DNA of 64,000 bases from Bacteroidota bacterium (GCA_018266755.1 JAFDZW010000002.1:225166-289165); one strand, 5' to 3'. Shown: positions 16,166-25,762, counted from the stretch's first letter. Numbers and translations: made by a program. Notes: a model not told the origin generated them from the sequence alone.

Positions 16166-17644
16166 TTACGAAGGATCGGAGGTCTCAAGGCTCTGTCGTC
16201 GCGCTGCTTCGCGCGGCGTCAACGGATTTGCTGCAACGATCTCATCCTTGATCTGCATCAGGTATGCTTTCGCGGCCTCGTAATCATTCGCGATGATGCC
16301 GTCGAGGATGGCGTTCTCGATCTCATCCTTCAGTACACCGATGGTTTTCGACGGTGGCAGGCCGGTGATCTTCATGATCTCCTCGCCGCGCACCGGCGAC
16401 TGGAATGCACGCATCTGGTCTTTGGCCTCGACCTCCTGCATCTTCTCCCAGACAAGATCGTAGTTGCGCTGATACTTGCTGATCAGGCGCGGGTTCTTTG
16501 ACGTGATATCCGCCCGACAGAGCGTCATCAGATCCTCGATGTCGTCGCCTGCTTCGAAGAGTACACGCCGCACCGCGCTATCGGTCACGCCTTCGTCCAC
16601 CAGCGCCATCGGCCGCATGTGCAGGCGAACCAGTTTCTCGACGTACTTCGCGGCATCGAGCGGAAGCTTCATCCGGCGGAAGATCTTCTCGACCCACCGC
16701 GCGCCGATCACATCGTGCGCATAGAACGTCCAACCGTAGCCATCTTTGAACGACTTCGTCTTCGGCTTGGCGACATCGTGCAAGAGCGCGGCGAAGCGGA
16801 GCCAGACATTGTTCGTCATCTCGGCTGCGTTGTCGACAACGCGCATCGTGTGCTTGAACACATCTTTATGCGCGAACTCCTGCACGCCGACCATCATCAG
16901 ATCAACACCGGCGAGGCGGGCGATCTCCGGGAAGACGAAGTCGAGCAGTCCCGTTTCATAGAGGATATTGATACCGAGGCTCGGCCGTGCCGAAGCCATG
17001 ATCTTCACGAACTCGTCGCTCGTGCGTTCCTGCGAGACGATTTTGATGCGCTCGCGCATGTGGTGCATCGCATCGAGCGCTTCGGGTACGACCATAAACT
17101 CAAGCTGCGCGGCAAAACGGGCGGCACGCATCATGCGAAGCGGATCGTCCTCGAAGGTCACTGCAGGATCGAGCGGTGTGCGGAGGATGCGCATCTTCAG
17201 ATCGTCAAGTCCGCCGAAGAGATCTACGATCTCACCGAAGTGACCGGTATTGAGCGAAGCGGCGAGAGCATTGACGGTGAAATCGCGCCTGGCGAGATCG
17301 TCGTCGAGCGTGCCTGCTTCGGTCACCGGATTTCGCGAAGCCGAACGATACGATTCCTTTCGCGCACCGACGAACTCAAGCTTCACTTCGCCGACCTCGA
17401 CCATCGCCGTCCGGAATTTCTCGTACACGACGACATGTGCCCCTTCGAACTCGGCAGCGACCCGCTTGGCGAATGCAACACCATCGCCGACGACAGTAAT
17501 GTCGATGTCGCGGTCGTTGCCGCGACAGAGCAGCACGTCGCGGACGAATCCGCCGACGACATATGCCTCGACACCGGCCTGATCTGCGATCTGGCCGACA
17601 GCAAAGAGCAATGGTTCGGTGATATCGAGTACTGGGTTCTTCAC
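16166..17644 (-). CDS. CCA tRNA nucleotidyltransferase / poly(A) polymerase family with HD domain
   Basis: A 492-residue class II nucleotidyltransferase. The head has GGFVRD (31-36) and the metal-binding DID (46-48), followed by RRDFTVNALA and RMMRAARFAAQL. A C-terminal HD domain follows (RFAALLHDVAKP, then YAHDVIGARW). It most likely adds or repairs the 3' CCA of tRNAs. A poly(A) polymerase or an A-adding enzyme cannot be excluded from sequence alone. It is first in the minus-strand run cca, antitoxin, toxin, purB. Confidence 0.88.
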   Translation of the reverse strand: MKNPVLDITEPLLFAVGQIADQAGVEAYVVGGFVRDVLLCRGNDRDIDITVVGDGVAFAKRVAAEFEGAHVVVYEKFRTAMVEVGEVKLEFVGARKESYRSASRNPVTEAGTLDDDLARRDFTVNALAASLNTGHFGEIVDLFGGLDDLKMRILRTPLDPAVTFEDDPLRMMRAARFAAQLEFMVVPEALDAMHHMRERIKIVSQERTSDEFVKIMASARPSLGINILYETGLLDFVFPEIARLAGVDLMMVGVQEFAHKDVFKHTMRVVDNAAEMTNNVWLRFAALLHDVAKPKTKSFKDGYGWTFYAHDVIGARWVEKIFRRMKLPLDAAKYVEKLVRLHMRPMALVDEGVTDSAVRRVLFEAGDDIEDLMTLCRADITSKNPRLISKYQRNYDLVWEKMQEVEAKDQMRAFQSPVRGEEIMKITGLPPSKTIGVLKDEIENAILDGIIANDYEAAKAYLMQIKDEIVAANPLTPREAARRQSLETSDPS

Positions 17645-17695
17645 GCGCCGAAGTTAACGATATTGAGGCGGGAGGGTTCCGAGCAGAATAACTAT

Positions 17696-17807
17696 GTCAT
17701 TCTGAGCATTCTTCTGCGACCATAGGAGCAGAAGCGAAGAATCCCTTAAGGCAAGAACGAACGTTTGAGCCATGTCCGAAGAGATTCTTCGCTTTGCTCA
17801 GAATGAC
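17696..17807. repeat. Palindromic element, second copy of the GTCATTCTGAGC family
   Basis: GTCATTCTGAGC at 17696-17707 and its exact reverse complement at 17796-17807 bound a 112-bp element. Inner arms resembling AGAAGCGAAGAATC (17730-17743) and GATTCTTCGCTTT (17783-17795) are also present. The right end overlaps the last codons and stop of bioA (17798-17806). Confidence 0.8.
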
Positions 17808-19099
17808 GTTGTTGTCAGGAGGCGTTCAAGCACGTCATAGGCCATGTGCATATCTTCCGCACGTGTGGAGTATGGCGGCAAGAAGTAGATCGTATCGCCG
17901 AGCGGACGAATGAGCAGGCCTTCGGCGAGTGCGCGCTTCGAGAGATCAAGCGAGTTCATGCTCAGATATCCTTCGGCATTGTTCGGCTCCATGACGGCCA
18001 CCGTCCCCAACATGCGGCTTGCATAGCCAAGCTTCGCAGCGAGCGGTCTCATACGCTCGGAGTGGACAGCGCCGATGGCGGCGATGCGATCGAACACCGG
18101 CTCGCTATCGAAGACGTCGAGCGATGCAACGGCAGCAGCACAACTGATCGGGTTACCGGTGTAGCTGTGGCCGTGAAAGAATGTCTTTTTGCGGTCGTCG
18201 CTTAAGAATGCATCGAAGATCTCGCGGGTGCAGAGCGTTGCGCCGAGCGGAAGGAAGCCGCCCGTGATGCCTTTTGAAAGCGTCATCATATCGGGCGAGA
18301 CACCGGCCTGTTCGCACGCCACAAACGTACCGGTTCGACCGAAGCCTGTGAGCACTTCATCTGCAATTGTTAGCACACCGGCCTCGCGCGCGATCGTCAC
18401 CGCCTCGCGCAGTACTTCGGCCCGCCACATACGCATCCCGCCCGCACCGAGTAAGAGCGGTTCGAAGATGAACGCGGCCGGCTTCGAGAGTTTGCAGTGT
18501 CGGCCCAGATCGTTGAGGAAGCGATGCTCGGCGTCCGAGTAGTCATTGCCTGCAAACGGTGGTGCTGGAAACGGCAAGCGAACAACATCGAAGAGCAGCG
18601 GATCGAACGCCGCCGTGAACGCACTGCGTGCGCTTGCTGCCATTGCACCAAACGTATCCCCGTGGTATGCGTCCTCGAGTGCGAGAAATGTCGTCCGTGT
18701 TTCGCCGCGAAGTTGCCAGTATTGCAGCGACATCTTCAGCGCGACTTCCACGGCTGTCGAGCCATTGTCGCTGAGAAACAGCTTCGCGAGTCCGCGCGGC
18801 ATGCGCTCGACGAGTCGCTTTGCAAGCGTGGCAGCGGGTTCATGCGTGAAACCGGCAAAGATCACCTGTTCCATCTTTGCCGCTTGCGCGCCGATGGCTG
18901 CAGCGATCCTCGGTTGTGCATGGCCATGGAGCGTCACCCACCAAGATGAGATGCCATCGAAGATCTTTCGGCCATCCGATAGATACAGGTATGAGCCTTC
19001 AGCACGCTCGACGGGCACGGCATCCGGCACAAGCTGCATCTGGGTGTACGGGTGCCAGACGAACTCGGAGTCCCACGATTGCCAGAGTGGTGCGTTCAT
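17798..19099 (-). CDS. bioA: Adenosylmethionine-8-amino-7-oxononanoate aminotransferase
   Basis: A 433-residue PLP enzyme of biotin synthesis that converts KAPA to DAPA using SAM as amino donor. It shows WHPYTQMQ (BioA-specific N-terminus), GISSWWVTLHGHAQP, SDNGSTAVEVALKM, YHGDTFGAM, ADEVLTGFGRTG and the PLP-lysine region TLSKGITGG. The start overlaps the bioD stop by four bases. The last codons (TCA TTC TGA) come from the tail of a dispersed palindromic repeat, so the native C-terminus has probably been altered by a residue or a few. Confidence 0.95.
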   Translation of the reverse strand: MNAPLWQSWDSEFVWHPYTQMQLVPDAVPVERAEGSYLYLSDGRKIFDGISSWWVTLHGHAQPRIAAAIGAQAAKMEQVIFAGFTHEPAATLAKRLVERMPRGLAKLFLSDNGSTAVEVALKMSLQYWQLRGETRTTFLALEDAYHGDTFGAMAASARSAFTAAFDPLLFDVVRLPFPAPPFAGNDYSDAEHRFLNDLGRHCKLSKPAAFIFEPLLLGAGGMRMWRAEVLREAVTIAREAGVLTIADEVLTGFGRTGTFVACEQAGVSPDMMTLSKGITGGFLPLGATLCTREIFDAFLSDDRKKTFFHGHSYTGNPISCAAAVASLDVFDSEPVFDRIAAIGAVHSERMRPLAAKLGYASRMLGTVAVMEPNNAEGYLSMNSLDLSKRALAEGLLIRPLGDTIYFLPPYSTRAEDMHMAYDVLERLLTTTSF

Positions 19100-19728
19100 T
19101 GCAGGAGTGTGCGAAGCGGTGTGAAGTGTGTCTGAAATTCATGCTCCAGGCTGGCGCGGTCGATCTGACCGATACGACCTATCCGCCCTATCAGTTTTAT
19201 TCGTCCCATTCTCTCCACCGCCCGCTCGTTCTCCGGGTTGTGCTCCCCGATCGGCACGAAGCCCGCGATCTCGATGCCTCGGCTTCGCATCGCTTCGATC
19301 GAAAGCAGCGAGTGATTGATCGTCCCGAGCGATGAGCGCGTTGCGAGGATCACGGGCAGGTTCCATCGCTTGACGATATCGATCTGCAACACATCGTCGG
19401 TGATCGGCACGAGCAATCCTCCTGCAAGCTCGATGACAAGCGGCGAACGCTCCGGTACCACTAACCTGCTCGTATCGATCGTTACTCCATCGAGTCGCGC
19501 CGAGAGATGCGGTGAAAGCGGCTGGTTCAATCGATACGCTTCGCCGATGATGCGATCGTCGGCACAACCTGACAATTCACGCACAACGTCAGTATCTGTT
19601 TCATCCTCCAGCCCCGACTGAACGGGCTTCCAGTACGAGAGATCGTCGAACCCGCACATCAGCAATGACGACAGAATCGTCTTGCCAATGTTCGTGTCGG
19701 TACCGGCGATGACAAATTGCTTCTTCAC
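19096..19728 (-). CDS. bioD: ATP-dependent dethiobiotin synthetase
   Basis: A 210-residue P-loop enzyme that closes the ureido ring of dethiobiotin. The BioD motif GTDTNIGKT is at 9-17, followed by YWKPVQSG with the substrate-binding Lys, and ELAGGLLVPITDD. The canonical Val of GTDTxVGKT is Ile here, a conservative change. It overlaps bioF by four bases at the start and bioA by four at the end, which points to translational coupling across the operon. Confidence 0.95.
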   Translation of the reverse strand: MKKQFVIAGTDTNIGKTILSSLLMCGFDDLSYWKPVQSGLEDETDTDVVRELSGCADDRIIGEAYRLNQPLSPHLSARLDGVTIDTSRLVVPERSPLVIELAGGLLVPITDDVLQIDIVKRWNLPVILATRSSLGTINHSLLSIEAMRSRGIEIAGFVPIGEHNPENERAVERMGRIKLIGRIGRIGQIDRASLEHEFQTHFTPLRTLLQ

Positions 19729-20882
19729 TCTGAAAACTGTTGTTCAAGTTGAATGAGCGAATCGCAGAGCAGATCGAGCTCTGCCTTCGTATGCTCGGAA
19801 TTCACGGTCAACCGAAAGCGAGCGCTTCCTTCGGCAACGGTCGGCGGGCGAATGGGCCGCACATCCATGCCTCGCGCATGCAGTTCTTCCGCCACTGCAA
19901 CCGACTCTGCATCCATCCCAACGACGAGCGGAATGATCGGCGAGCGACCGGGATACACGGTCCATCGCTTGAGTGCAGGCGTTAGTCGCTCACGTACGTA
20001 GGCTGCATGTTCAAAGACTCGACAAAGGCGCACAGGATCGTGCCGAAGAATTTCGATCGCCTGCGTCAGCGTGTACGCGACGATCGGAGGAAGCGCCGTC
20101 GTGAAGATCATCGTGCGTGCGCGATTGAGCAGGTAGCTCTTGACCGTATCGCTCCCGCAGACGAACGCACCGGCACCGGCAAGCGCTTTGCCGCAGGGGT
20201 GCACGCTTGCAAAGACATCCGAACGAACGCCGCGCTCGTCGATTAATCCTCTGCCCTCGCCGCCGAAGAGACCGGTCGCATGGGCTTCATCCACGATAAG
20301 CGCGAAGCCGCGTTCGCGTGAGAGCCGTGCGAGTTCGTCAAGCGGTGCCTCGTCGCCGTCCATCGAGTATAGACTCTCGACGACGACGAACACTGCATCC
20401 GCACCGGCGGAAGCGTCGAGCGCCGAGATGAGCGACTCAATGGAGTTATGCTCGAAGGTCCGCTTTGTCGCAAAGCTTGCGTGTATCCCTTCCTTAATAC
20501 TCGCATGAACGAACGTATCGTAGATGATCACGTCGCGGCGCGTCGGTATCGCCGTGAGCACGGCCATGTTCGCTGCGTATCCCGATGTGAAGAACAGCGA
20601 AGCCTCTGTGCCTTGCCACGCCGCAAAGTACACCTCGGCCTCTTCGTGCCACTCGTGATTGCCGCGAAGCAAACGCGAACCGCCGGAGCCGAGCGGGATC
20701 TTGCCCTTCGAAAGCTCCGCGATCACGCGGGTGCGAAGCTCGCCGCTATGGGTGAGCGCGAGATAATCGTTGGAAGTAAAGTCGATGCCTTCTGCCGGAC
20801 GTAGCGTGCGCTTGCGCTCCTTCGCTTCGAGCGAGCGAAGTTCGGAGTCCAGGCGCCGGATTACATCCTGCGATGACGGCAT
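19725..20882 (-). CDS. bioF: 8-amino-7-oxononanoate synthase
   Basis: A 385-residue alpha-oxoamine synthase of the BioF/KBL family. It shows FTSNDYLALTH, GSGGSRLLRGNHEWHEEAE, FFTSGYAANMAV, VESLYSMDGDEAPL, VDEAHATGLFG and CGKALAGAGAFVCG, which carries the PLP-linked Lys. It condenses pimeloyl-ACP/CoA with alanine. The immediate bioB/bioD context supports BioF rather than 2-amino-3-ketobutyrate CoA ligase. Seven bases separate it from bioB. Confidence 0.95.
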   Translation of the reverse strand: MPSSQDVIRRLDSELRSLEAKERKRTLRPAEGIDFTSNDYLALTHSGELRTRVIAELSKGKIPLGSGGSRLLRGNHEWHEEAEVYFAAWQGTEASLFFTSGYAANMAVLTAIPTRRDVIIYDTFVHASIKEGIHASFATKRTFEHNSIESLISALDASAGADAVFVVVESLYSMDGDEAPLDELARLSRERGFALIVDEAHATGLFGGEGRGLIDERGVRSDVFASVHPCGKALAGAGAFVCGSDTVKSYLLNRARTMIFTTALPPIVAYTLTQAIEILRHDPVRLCRVFEHAAYVRERLTPALKRWTVYPGRSPIIPLVVGMDAESVAVAEELHARGMDVRPIRPPTVAEGSARFRLTVNSEHTKAELDLLCDSLIQLEQQFSE

Positions 20883-20889
20883 CGCAGAG

Positions 20890-21852
20890 TTACGCAGTGA
20901 GCGAGAACTCGGTCGAATACGGGACGGTCGGCTTCACGCCGAGTGTCGCAAGCAGATCGGCATCCTCGTTCGTGCCGGGGTTCGGAGTGGTGAGTAGCTT
21001 CTCGCCCGTGAAGATCGAGTTCGCGCCGGCAAGGAATGCAAGCGTCTGCGCCTCGCGCGTGAGCGAGAGCCGGCCGGCGCTCAGCCGCACTCGTGCGCGC
21101 GGCATGAGGATGCGTGCGCAGGCGATAACTCTGACAAACTCCAGCGGATCGAGCGGCGGCATGTCGGCAAGCGGCGTGCCTTCGACCGGAACGAGTGCGT
21201 TGATCGGCACGCTCTCGGGTTGCGGATCGAGATTGGCGAGCGTGTGCAAGAAACCGACGCGGTCGTCGGCACTCTCTCCCATGCCGATGATACCGCCACA
21301 GCAGACCGAGATGCCGTTCGACTGAACGTTGCGTAGCGTATCCAAGCGATCGTCATACGTCCGGGTATGGATGATCGAACCGTAGAAGCCTTCCGATGTA
21401 TCGAGGTTGTGATTGTACGCCGTGAGTCCTGCTTCTTTTAGTCTGCGTGCCTGATCGGCGTTGACCATGCCGAGCGTGGTACACACTTCCATGCCGAGAT
21501 TCTTCACGTCGCGGACCATCTCGAGCACGGCATCGAAGTCCTTACCGTCGCGCACTTCGCGCCATGCAGCCCCCATACAGAAGCGAGTAGAGCCGGCTTC
21601 TTTTGCCCGGGTCGCTGCGTCCATTACGGTTGCATGATCAAGCATCTTCTGGGCATCGACGTCGGTATCGTAGCGGGCCGATTGCGGGCAGTAGGCGCAA
21701 TCCTCCGGACATCCGCCGGTCTTCACCGACAGCAGCGTGCAGAGTTGGATATCTTCAAAGCCATGATGCTCCGAGTGGATGCGGTTCGCTTCAGAGATGA
21801 GTTGCAACAGCGGCATATCGTAGAGGCCGCGAACTCGGTCAAGTGAGATCAT
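20890..21852 (-). CDS. bioB: Biotin synthase
   Basis: A 320-residue radical-SAM enzyme that inserts sulfur into dethiobiotin. The SAM cluster motif is C48-x3-C52-x2-C55 ([10 protein letters not shown]). Further motifs are [23 protein letters not shown] and [11 protein letters not shown]. The ATG at 21852 has an AAGGAAA ribosome binding site and gives the family N-terminus; the frame reaches back to 21906 without similarity. It is first in bioB-bioF-bioD-bioA. The genes for pimeloyl-ACP supply (bioC/bioH or bioZ/bioI types) are not in the window. No clear BirA-type palindrome was seen upstream. Confidence 0.96.
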   Translation of the reverse strand: MISLDRVRGLYDMPLLQLISEANRIHSEHHGFEDIQLCTLLSVKTGGCPEDCAYCPQSARYDTDVDAQKMLDHATVMDAATRAKEAGSTRFCMGAAWREVRDGKDFDAVLEMVRDVKNLGMEVCTTLGMVNADQARRLKEAGLTAYNHNLDTSEGFYGSIIHTRTYDDRLDTLRNVQSNGISVCCGGIIGMGESADDRVGFLHTLANLDPQPESVPINALVPVEGTPLADMPPLDPLEFVRVIACARILMPRARVRLSAGRLSLTREAQTLAFLAGANSIFTGEKLLTTPNPGTNEDADLLATLGVKPTVPYSTEFSLTA

Positions 21853-21942
21853 TAAGTGGTTTCCTTCTTGCCCGACCACAACGGTCGAGGGCGGGTCTTT
21901 AAACAATGTATGGGAGCAATCGTTTGCGAACGCACCCGACTC

Positions 21943-22251
21943 TTATTCCGAAACGTCCACTTCGACACGCCCCTCTACTACTCGAATGGGATAGACCGGA
22001 ATACGCGGTCCGCTTCCCGGGAAGGTGAGTTGACCGTTCTCGAGCGAGAAGGTCCAGCTGTGTTCGGTACACGTGATCTCCTTGTCGAAGACGAGCCCGT
22101 TCTCCATCGAATAGCCCTGATGGGGGCAAACGGAACCGCACGCAAAGATCTGACCGTCGCTTTTGGTCAGCAATATTCGTTTGTTTAACAACGACTTACA
22201 AAAAATTTGACCTTCCTGTAACTCATCGGTTTGTATTCCATATACCCACAT
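21943..22251 (-). CDS. Rieske [2Fe-2S] ferredoxin
   Basis: A 102-residue single-domain Rieske protein. The cluster motif is C42-P-H44 and, 16 residues on, C61-T-E-H64 (CPHQGYSM and CTEHSW). It has no signal peptide or membrane helix, so it is a soluble cytoplasmic ferredoxin of the NirD/biphenyl-dioxygenase ferredoxin type rather than the bc1 subunit. It is divergent from a tri-haem cytochrome gene and just upstream of bioB on the same strand (gap about 90 bp). No oxygenase partner is visible, so its electron acceptor is unknown. Confidence 0.9.
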   Translation of the reverse strand: MWVYGIQTDELQEGQIFCKSLLNKRILLTKSDGQIFACGSVCPHQGYSMENGLVFDKEITCTEHSWTFSLENGQLTFPGSGPRIPVYPIRVVEGRVEVDVSE

Positions 22252-22380
22252 CCGTATATTAGCAACATTCTGAATCGCTCACAACAACCGTAATTCCGAA
22301 CAAGGAATTGCAATCACTGACATCCGAGGCATTGCATTACGTGTATTCGAGATGTCATTCACATCATTCACCCACAACCG

Positions 22381-23655
22381 ATGAAAAAATTCTTCAAGAT
22401 CCTGGGGATCGTCCTGGGTTGCGTGGTTATTCTGATACTCGGCTTTCTCGGGTATCTGAAGATGCACGGCTTCCCGAAGTTCAGCGAGGCCGATCTCCAT
22501 CGTCCGAACATCCATGTGCAATCCAGCCCGGATCGCATAGCACGCGGCGCGAAGATCGTGCATCTACTCTGCTACGATTGCCATTACAATCCGTCAACCA
22601 ATCGGCTCACCGGGCATTATCTGCCGGAGATGCCTGCCGTCTTCGGCAAGATCTATTCACATAATATTACCAACGACAAGACGAATGGCATCGGCTCGTG
22701 GAGCGATGGCGAAATCCTCTATTTCTTGCGCACCGGCATTCATAAGAATAATGAGTATGTGCCGCCGTATATGCCGAAATTCCCGAACGTCTCGGAAGAA
22801 GATCTGCAGTCGGTGATCGCCTACCTGCGTTCGGACGATTCGCTCGTCGCTCCGCATCCGGCGATGGATACGGCCGAAGAGCCATCGATGCTTGCGCTGT
22901 TCCTCGGCAATTTCGTCTTCAAGCCGTTGCCATACCCCACGACCGAGATCCCGAATCCGCCGGCGAACAATGCGGTGGCGGTCGGCAAATACTGGGCGAC
23001 AGGTGTGATCGGTTGTTATCAGTGCCACAGCGCCGACTTCAAGACCAACGACGAAATGGTACCGGAGAAGTCGGTCGGCTATTTCGGCGGTGGCAACGAG
23101 ATGAACGACGCGATGGGCAAGCCGATCTACACGGCGAACATCACCATGAGCCCGGAACATGGGATCGGCAAGTGGTCGAAGGAGACATTCCTTCGGGCAT
23201 TGCGCGACGGCATTCGCCCCGACAACCGGGCGCTGCGTTACCCGATGGCCCGCTTCCCGGAGCTGACCGATTCCGAGATCGTCTGCATCTTCGAGTATCT
23301 CAAGACCGTGCCGGTGCAGCAGAACGTCGTCAACCGCAATACGGAGTTGAAGTATGTCAATGCCGATCCGTCGGAAGGTGCGAAGGTGTACTATAAGTAT
23401 GCATGCTACGCCTGTCACGGCCAGAACGGCATCGGGATGTGCGACCTGACCAAGGCGTGCAGGAAGTATCACTCCGATGAAGAGCTCATCGCCTGGATCA
23501 AGAACCCGTCGAAGCTCAACCCCGGTACGAAGATGCCGACATGGGAAGGCACCATCAAAGAAGATGAATTCGCGCCGCTGGCGCAGTACGTTCGTCAGCT
23601 TGGCAATCAAGCGTCGAACACAGCCGCCGGAGGAAAATCCACTGCAAAGAAGTAG
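22381..23655 (+). CDS. Membrane-anchored tri-haem cytochrome c
   Basis: A 424-residue protein with an N-terminal membrane anchor (about 6-26, IVLGCVVILILGFLGYL). Three CxxCH haem sites are present: CYDCH at 64-68, CYQCH at 212-216 and CYACH at 342-346. The first two domains each carry NIT...GIG.WS.....R.GI segments, as in the cytochrome subunits of gluconate/alcohol dehydrogenases. The third resembles a small class I cytochrome, with a late Met in GTKMPTW. It probably acts as a periplasmic electron carrier or oxidase donor. No dehydrogenase subunit is adjacent. The ATG has no strong ribosome binding site. Confidence 0.88.
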   Translation: MKKFFKILGIVLGCVVILILGFLGYLKMHGFPKFSEADLHRPNIHVQSSPDRIARGAKIVHLLCYDCHYNPSTNRLTGHYLPEMPAVFGKIYSHNITNDKTNGIGSWSDGEILYFLRTGIHKNNEYVPPYMPKFPNVSEEDLQSVIAYLRSDDSLVAPHPAMDTAEEPSMLALFLGNFVFKPLPYPTTEIPNPPANNAVAVGKYWATGVIGCYQCHSADFKTNDEMVPEKSVGYFGGGNEMNDAMGKPIYTANITMSPEHGIGKWSKETFLRALRDGIRPDNRALRYPMARFPELTDSEIVCIFEYLKTVPVQQNVVNRNTELKYVNADPSEGAKVYYKYACYACHGQNGIGMCDLTKACRKYHSDEELIAWIKNPSKLNPGTKMPTWEGTIKEDEFAPLAQYVRQLGNQASNTAAGGKSTAKK

Positions 23656-23687
23656 CAGCGTCTATCTGACAATAAACACGTTGTTCT

Positions 23688-23718
23688 ACAGGCGGCCGAT
23701 GGCCGCCTGTGTTGTTTA
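23688..23718. terminator. Terminator between cytochrome and asparaginase genes
   Basis: ACAGGCGGCC at 23688-23697, a three-base loop and the perfect complement at 23701-23710 are followed by GTTGTTT. The hairpin lies between convergent genes and could serve both. Confidence 0.7.
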
Positions 23719-23722
23719 CGGA

Positions 23723-24739
23723 CTAATCAAGCATGAAGAGCTGCGACAGCGCCTCGGCATTGTAGTTCGCAGCAAGCGCCAGCATAAGCTTTAGCCGGGC
23801 TTTCTGTCCGTTGAGGTACGGTGCGAACAGGCAGCCCAATCGTTCAAGCTCTCTGCCCGCACCTTCGTATGCATAGTACGGTCGTACCGCTCCGCTCGGG
23901 CAGCGGGAGACGATGACGACCGGGATCTTCCGTTCACAGGCCCGGGCGATACCGTTGAGTGCACCCGGCGGGACGTTGCCCTGCCCCATTGCTTCGACGA
24001 CGATACCGTTGACACCTTTCTCCAATGCGTAGGCGAAGAGTTGGTCGTCCATGCCGGCATAGGTCTTGAAGAGTTCGACCCGCGGAAGTTCACCGTCTTC
24101 CGTCAGTGGGATGTGGACCCGCTTGTGAGCTACTCGACGTTTCTCCGGCGGTGCAGAGCCGAGGATGTTCACCGTGCCGAGCGGACCGAAGTCGAGCGAC
24201 TTGAACGTATCCGTTCGTGTCGTATGTGATTTCGTTACCGACTGTGCGGCGTCGATCTCGCCGTTCATCACGACCAGTACTCCTTCGCCGCGATACTTCT
24301 CGCTCGAGGCCACGCCGATCGCATCGATCAAATTCCGAGCGCCGTCCCACCCGGCATCCATCGAGTGATGCATCGCACCGGTGAAGACCACAGGCTTCGG
24401 TGTGTCGAGCGCCAGGTCGAGGAAGTACGCGCTTTCTTCAAGCGAATCGGTGCCGTGTGTGATCACCACGCCGTCGCAACTTTCGAGCACCGCGCTGGTG
24501 AAATCGGCCAGCGTTGTCATCATTGCCGGCGACATGTGCGGTCCGGGCAAGATTGCAAAATCGAACACACTGATCTCCACATGCGGCAAGTATTTCCCGA
24601 TCTCGGGGATACGGTCGAGTATCTCGCTGCCTTTGAGATTTGGCACAGGGCCGGCGTTCTTGTCGGTCGTTACCGAGATCGTACCGCCGGTGAAGATGAG
24701 AGCAATGCGTGTATTCGTGGGGTTGGCTTGGTCAGTCAT
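23723..24739 (-). CDS. L-asparaginase (AnsA type)
   Basis: A 338-residue asparaginase/glutaminase family enzyme. The first catalytic Thr lies in TGGTIS (17-22), and the second triad sits in THGTDSLEE (94-102). AMHHSMDAGWDGARNL and GVNGIVVEAMGQGNVP follow. No signal peptide is present, so it is probably the cytoplasmic type I enzyme. The ATG at 24739 is chosen because it lies two bases after the DUF72 stop and gives the family N-terminus. It is probably co-transcribed with the DUF72 gene. Confidence 0.92.
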   Translation of the reverse strand: MTDQANPTNTRIALIFTGGTISVTTDKNAGPVPNLKGSEILDRIPEIGKYLPHVEISVFDFAILPGPHMSPAMMTTLADFTSAVLESCDGVVITHGTDSLEESAYFLDLALDTPKPVVFTGAMHHSMDAGWDGARNLIDAIGVASSEKYRGEGVLVVMNGEIDAAQSVTKSHTTRTDTFKSLDFGPLGTVNILGSAPPEKRRVAHKRVHIPLTEDGELPRVELFKTYAGMDDQLFAYALEKGVNGIVVEAMGQGNVPPGALNGIARACERKIPVVIVSRCPSGAVRPYYAYEGAGRELERLGCLFAPYLNGQKARLKLMLALAANYNAEALSQLFMLD

Positions 24740-24741
24740 TT

Positions 24742-25653
24742 CTAAAACAGTGACATGGATTCGGTCAGAAGCTTCGGGACGGGCATGGTGGCCCCGCATA
24801 CTTCATTGAACCGCTTCGTACTATAGTGCAGCAATTCCGGAGCATATAACTCGTCGTGCTGATGAACAAAAAAATATACCGAATGCATGCCCTGATCGAG
24901 CCATTCGCGTGTGCGTTCGGCCCATTCGTCGATTCGGGTAAAGTCCGTCGGATGTAAATTATTCCCCACATACCGAATGAACGCCCTCGGCACCGGCAGT
25001 TGCATGTGCAAGCAATCTCGGCGGCCGGAGGTGTCGGTGATTACCCACCCCTGGTTCCGCTCCCGCAACAAAGCAAATAACCGCTCGGTGTGTTCGGGAA
25101 GAAACCAATCCTTATGACGAACCTCCAGAAACACATCGAGGTCCGTTGGCAACGACGAGAGATAGGCCGAAAGAATATCGAAATTTTTCGGACCGAAATT
25201 ATCCGACAATTGAATGAATGACGGTCCGATATGTTTTCCGAATCCGGAAATTGAATTCAGAAATGCATTCGTCCACTCTTCGGCATCCTTGAGTCGTTTG
25301 ATATGGGTAATACCCTGGTAGAACTTCGGGCAGAAGGTGAAATTCGGTCCGACTTTCGTGGTCCATTTTTCGACAACCGAGGAAGGTTGTATCCGATAAA
25401 ATAGCGAGTTCATTTCGATCGTCTCGAACATGCTCGCATACACCTCGAGGAAATTCGCTTCTTTCGTCCCCTTCGGATAGATCTTATTGATCCAATCCTT
25501 GCGACCCCATTTCGCACCGCCAACTTTCACGATCGGCTTCTTCGGCCGTTTCTTCTTCGCTGCCGCAAGTACGCTTCGAGACGACTGAGGATCCGGCGGA
25601 AGCCGGAAATTCACACTCTCAAGAAGCGATGTTTCTACTTTCCCAAATTCCAT
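24742..25653 (-). CDS. DUF72 (YecE-like) protein
   Basis: A 303-residue protein with the TIM-barrel DUF72 motifs: VGGAKWGRKDWINKIYPKGTKEANFLEVYASMFETIEMNSLFYRI, FCPKFYQGITHIKRL, FIQLSDNFGP, FLEVRHKDWF, and a late YFFVHQHDELYAPE (usually YxYFNND). The last motif departs from the standard Asn-Asp. An N-terminal extension of about 40 basic residues is present. The biochemical role of the family is not established. The downstream neighbour, two bases away, is asparaginase. Confidence 0.88.
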   Translation of the reverse strand: MEFGKVETSLLESVNFRLPPDPQSSRSVLAAAKKKRPKKPIVKVGGAKWGRKDWINKIYPKGTKEANFLEVYASMFETIEMNSLFYRIQPSSVVEKWTTKVGPNFTFCPKFYQGITHIKRLKDAEEWTNAFLNSISGFGKHIGPSFIQLSDNFGPKNFDILSAYLSSLPTDLDVFLEVRHKDWFLPEHTERLFALLRERNQGWVITDTSGRRDCLHMQLPVPRAFIRYVGNNLHPTDFTRIDEWAERTREWLDQGMHSVYFFVHQHDELYAPELLHYSTKRFNEVCGATMPVPKLLTESMSLF

Positions 25654-25762
25654 TGTGATCCGATGTTACGATCAATACAGGTTGTGATCGTGTCACTATG
25701 TACGTAATTCAACAACTTCTTTCGTTCGATCTATACTCTCTCTCAGAGTGTGATACTCAAGG

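Noticed and set aside
16619..17725. Plus-strand open frame of 368 codons
   Set aside because: Antisense to cca; composition is typical of reverse-strand shadows in G+C-rich DNA.
21853..21942. BirA operator in front of bioB
   Set aside because: Only a weak half-site (TTGTTTAAAG) is visible; the spaced palindrome is absent.
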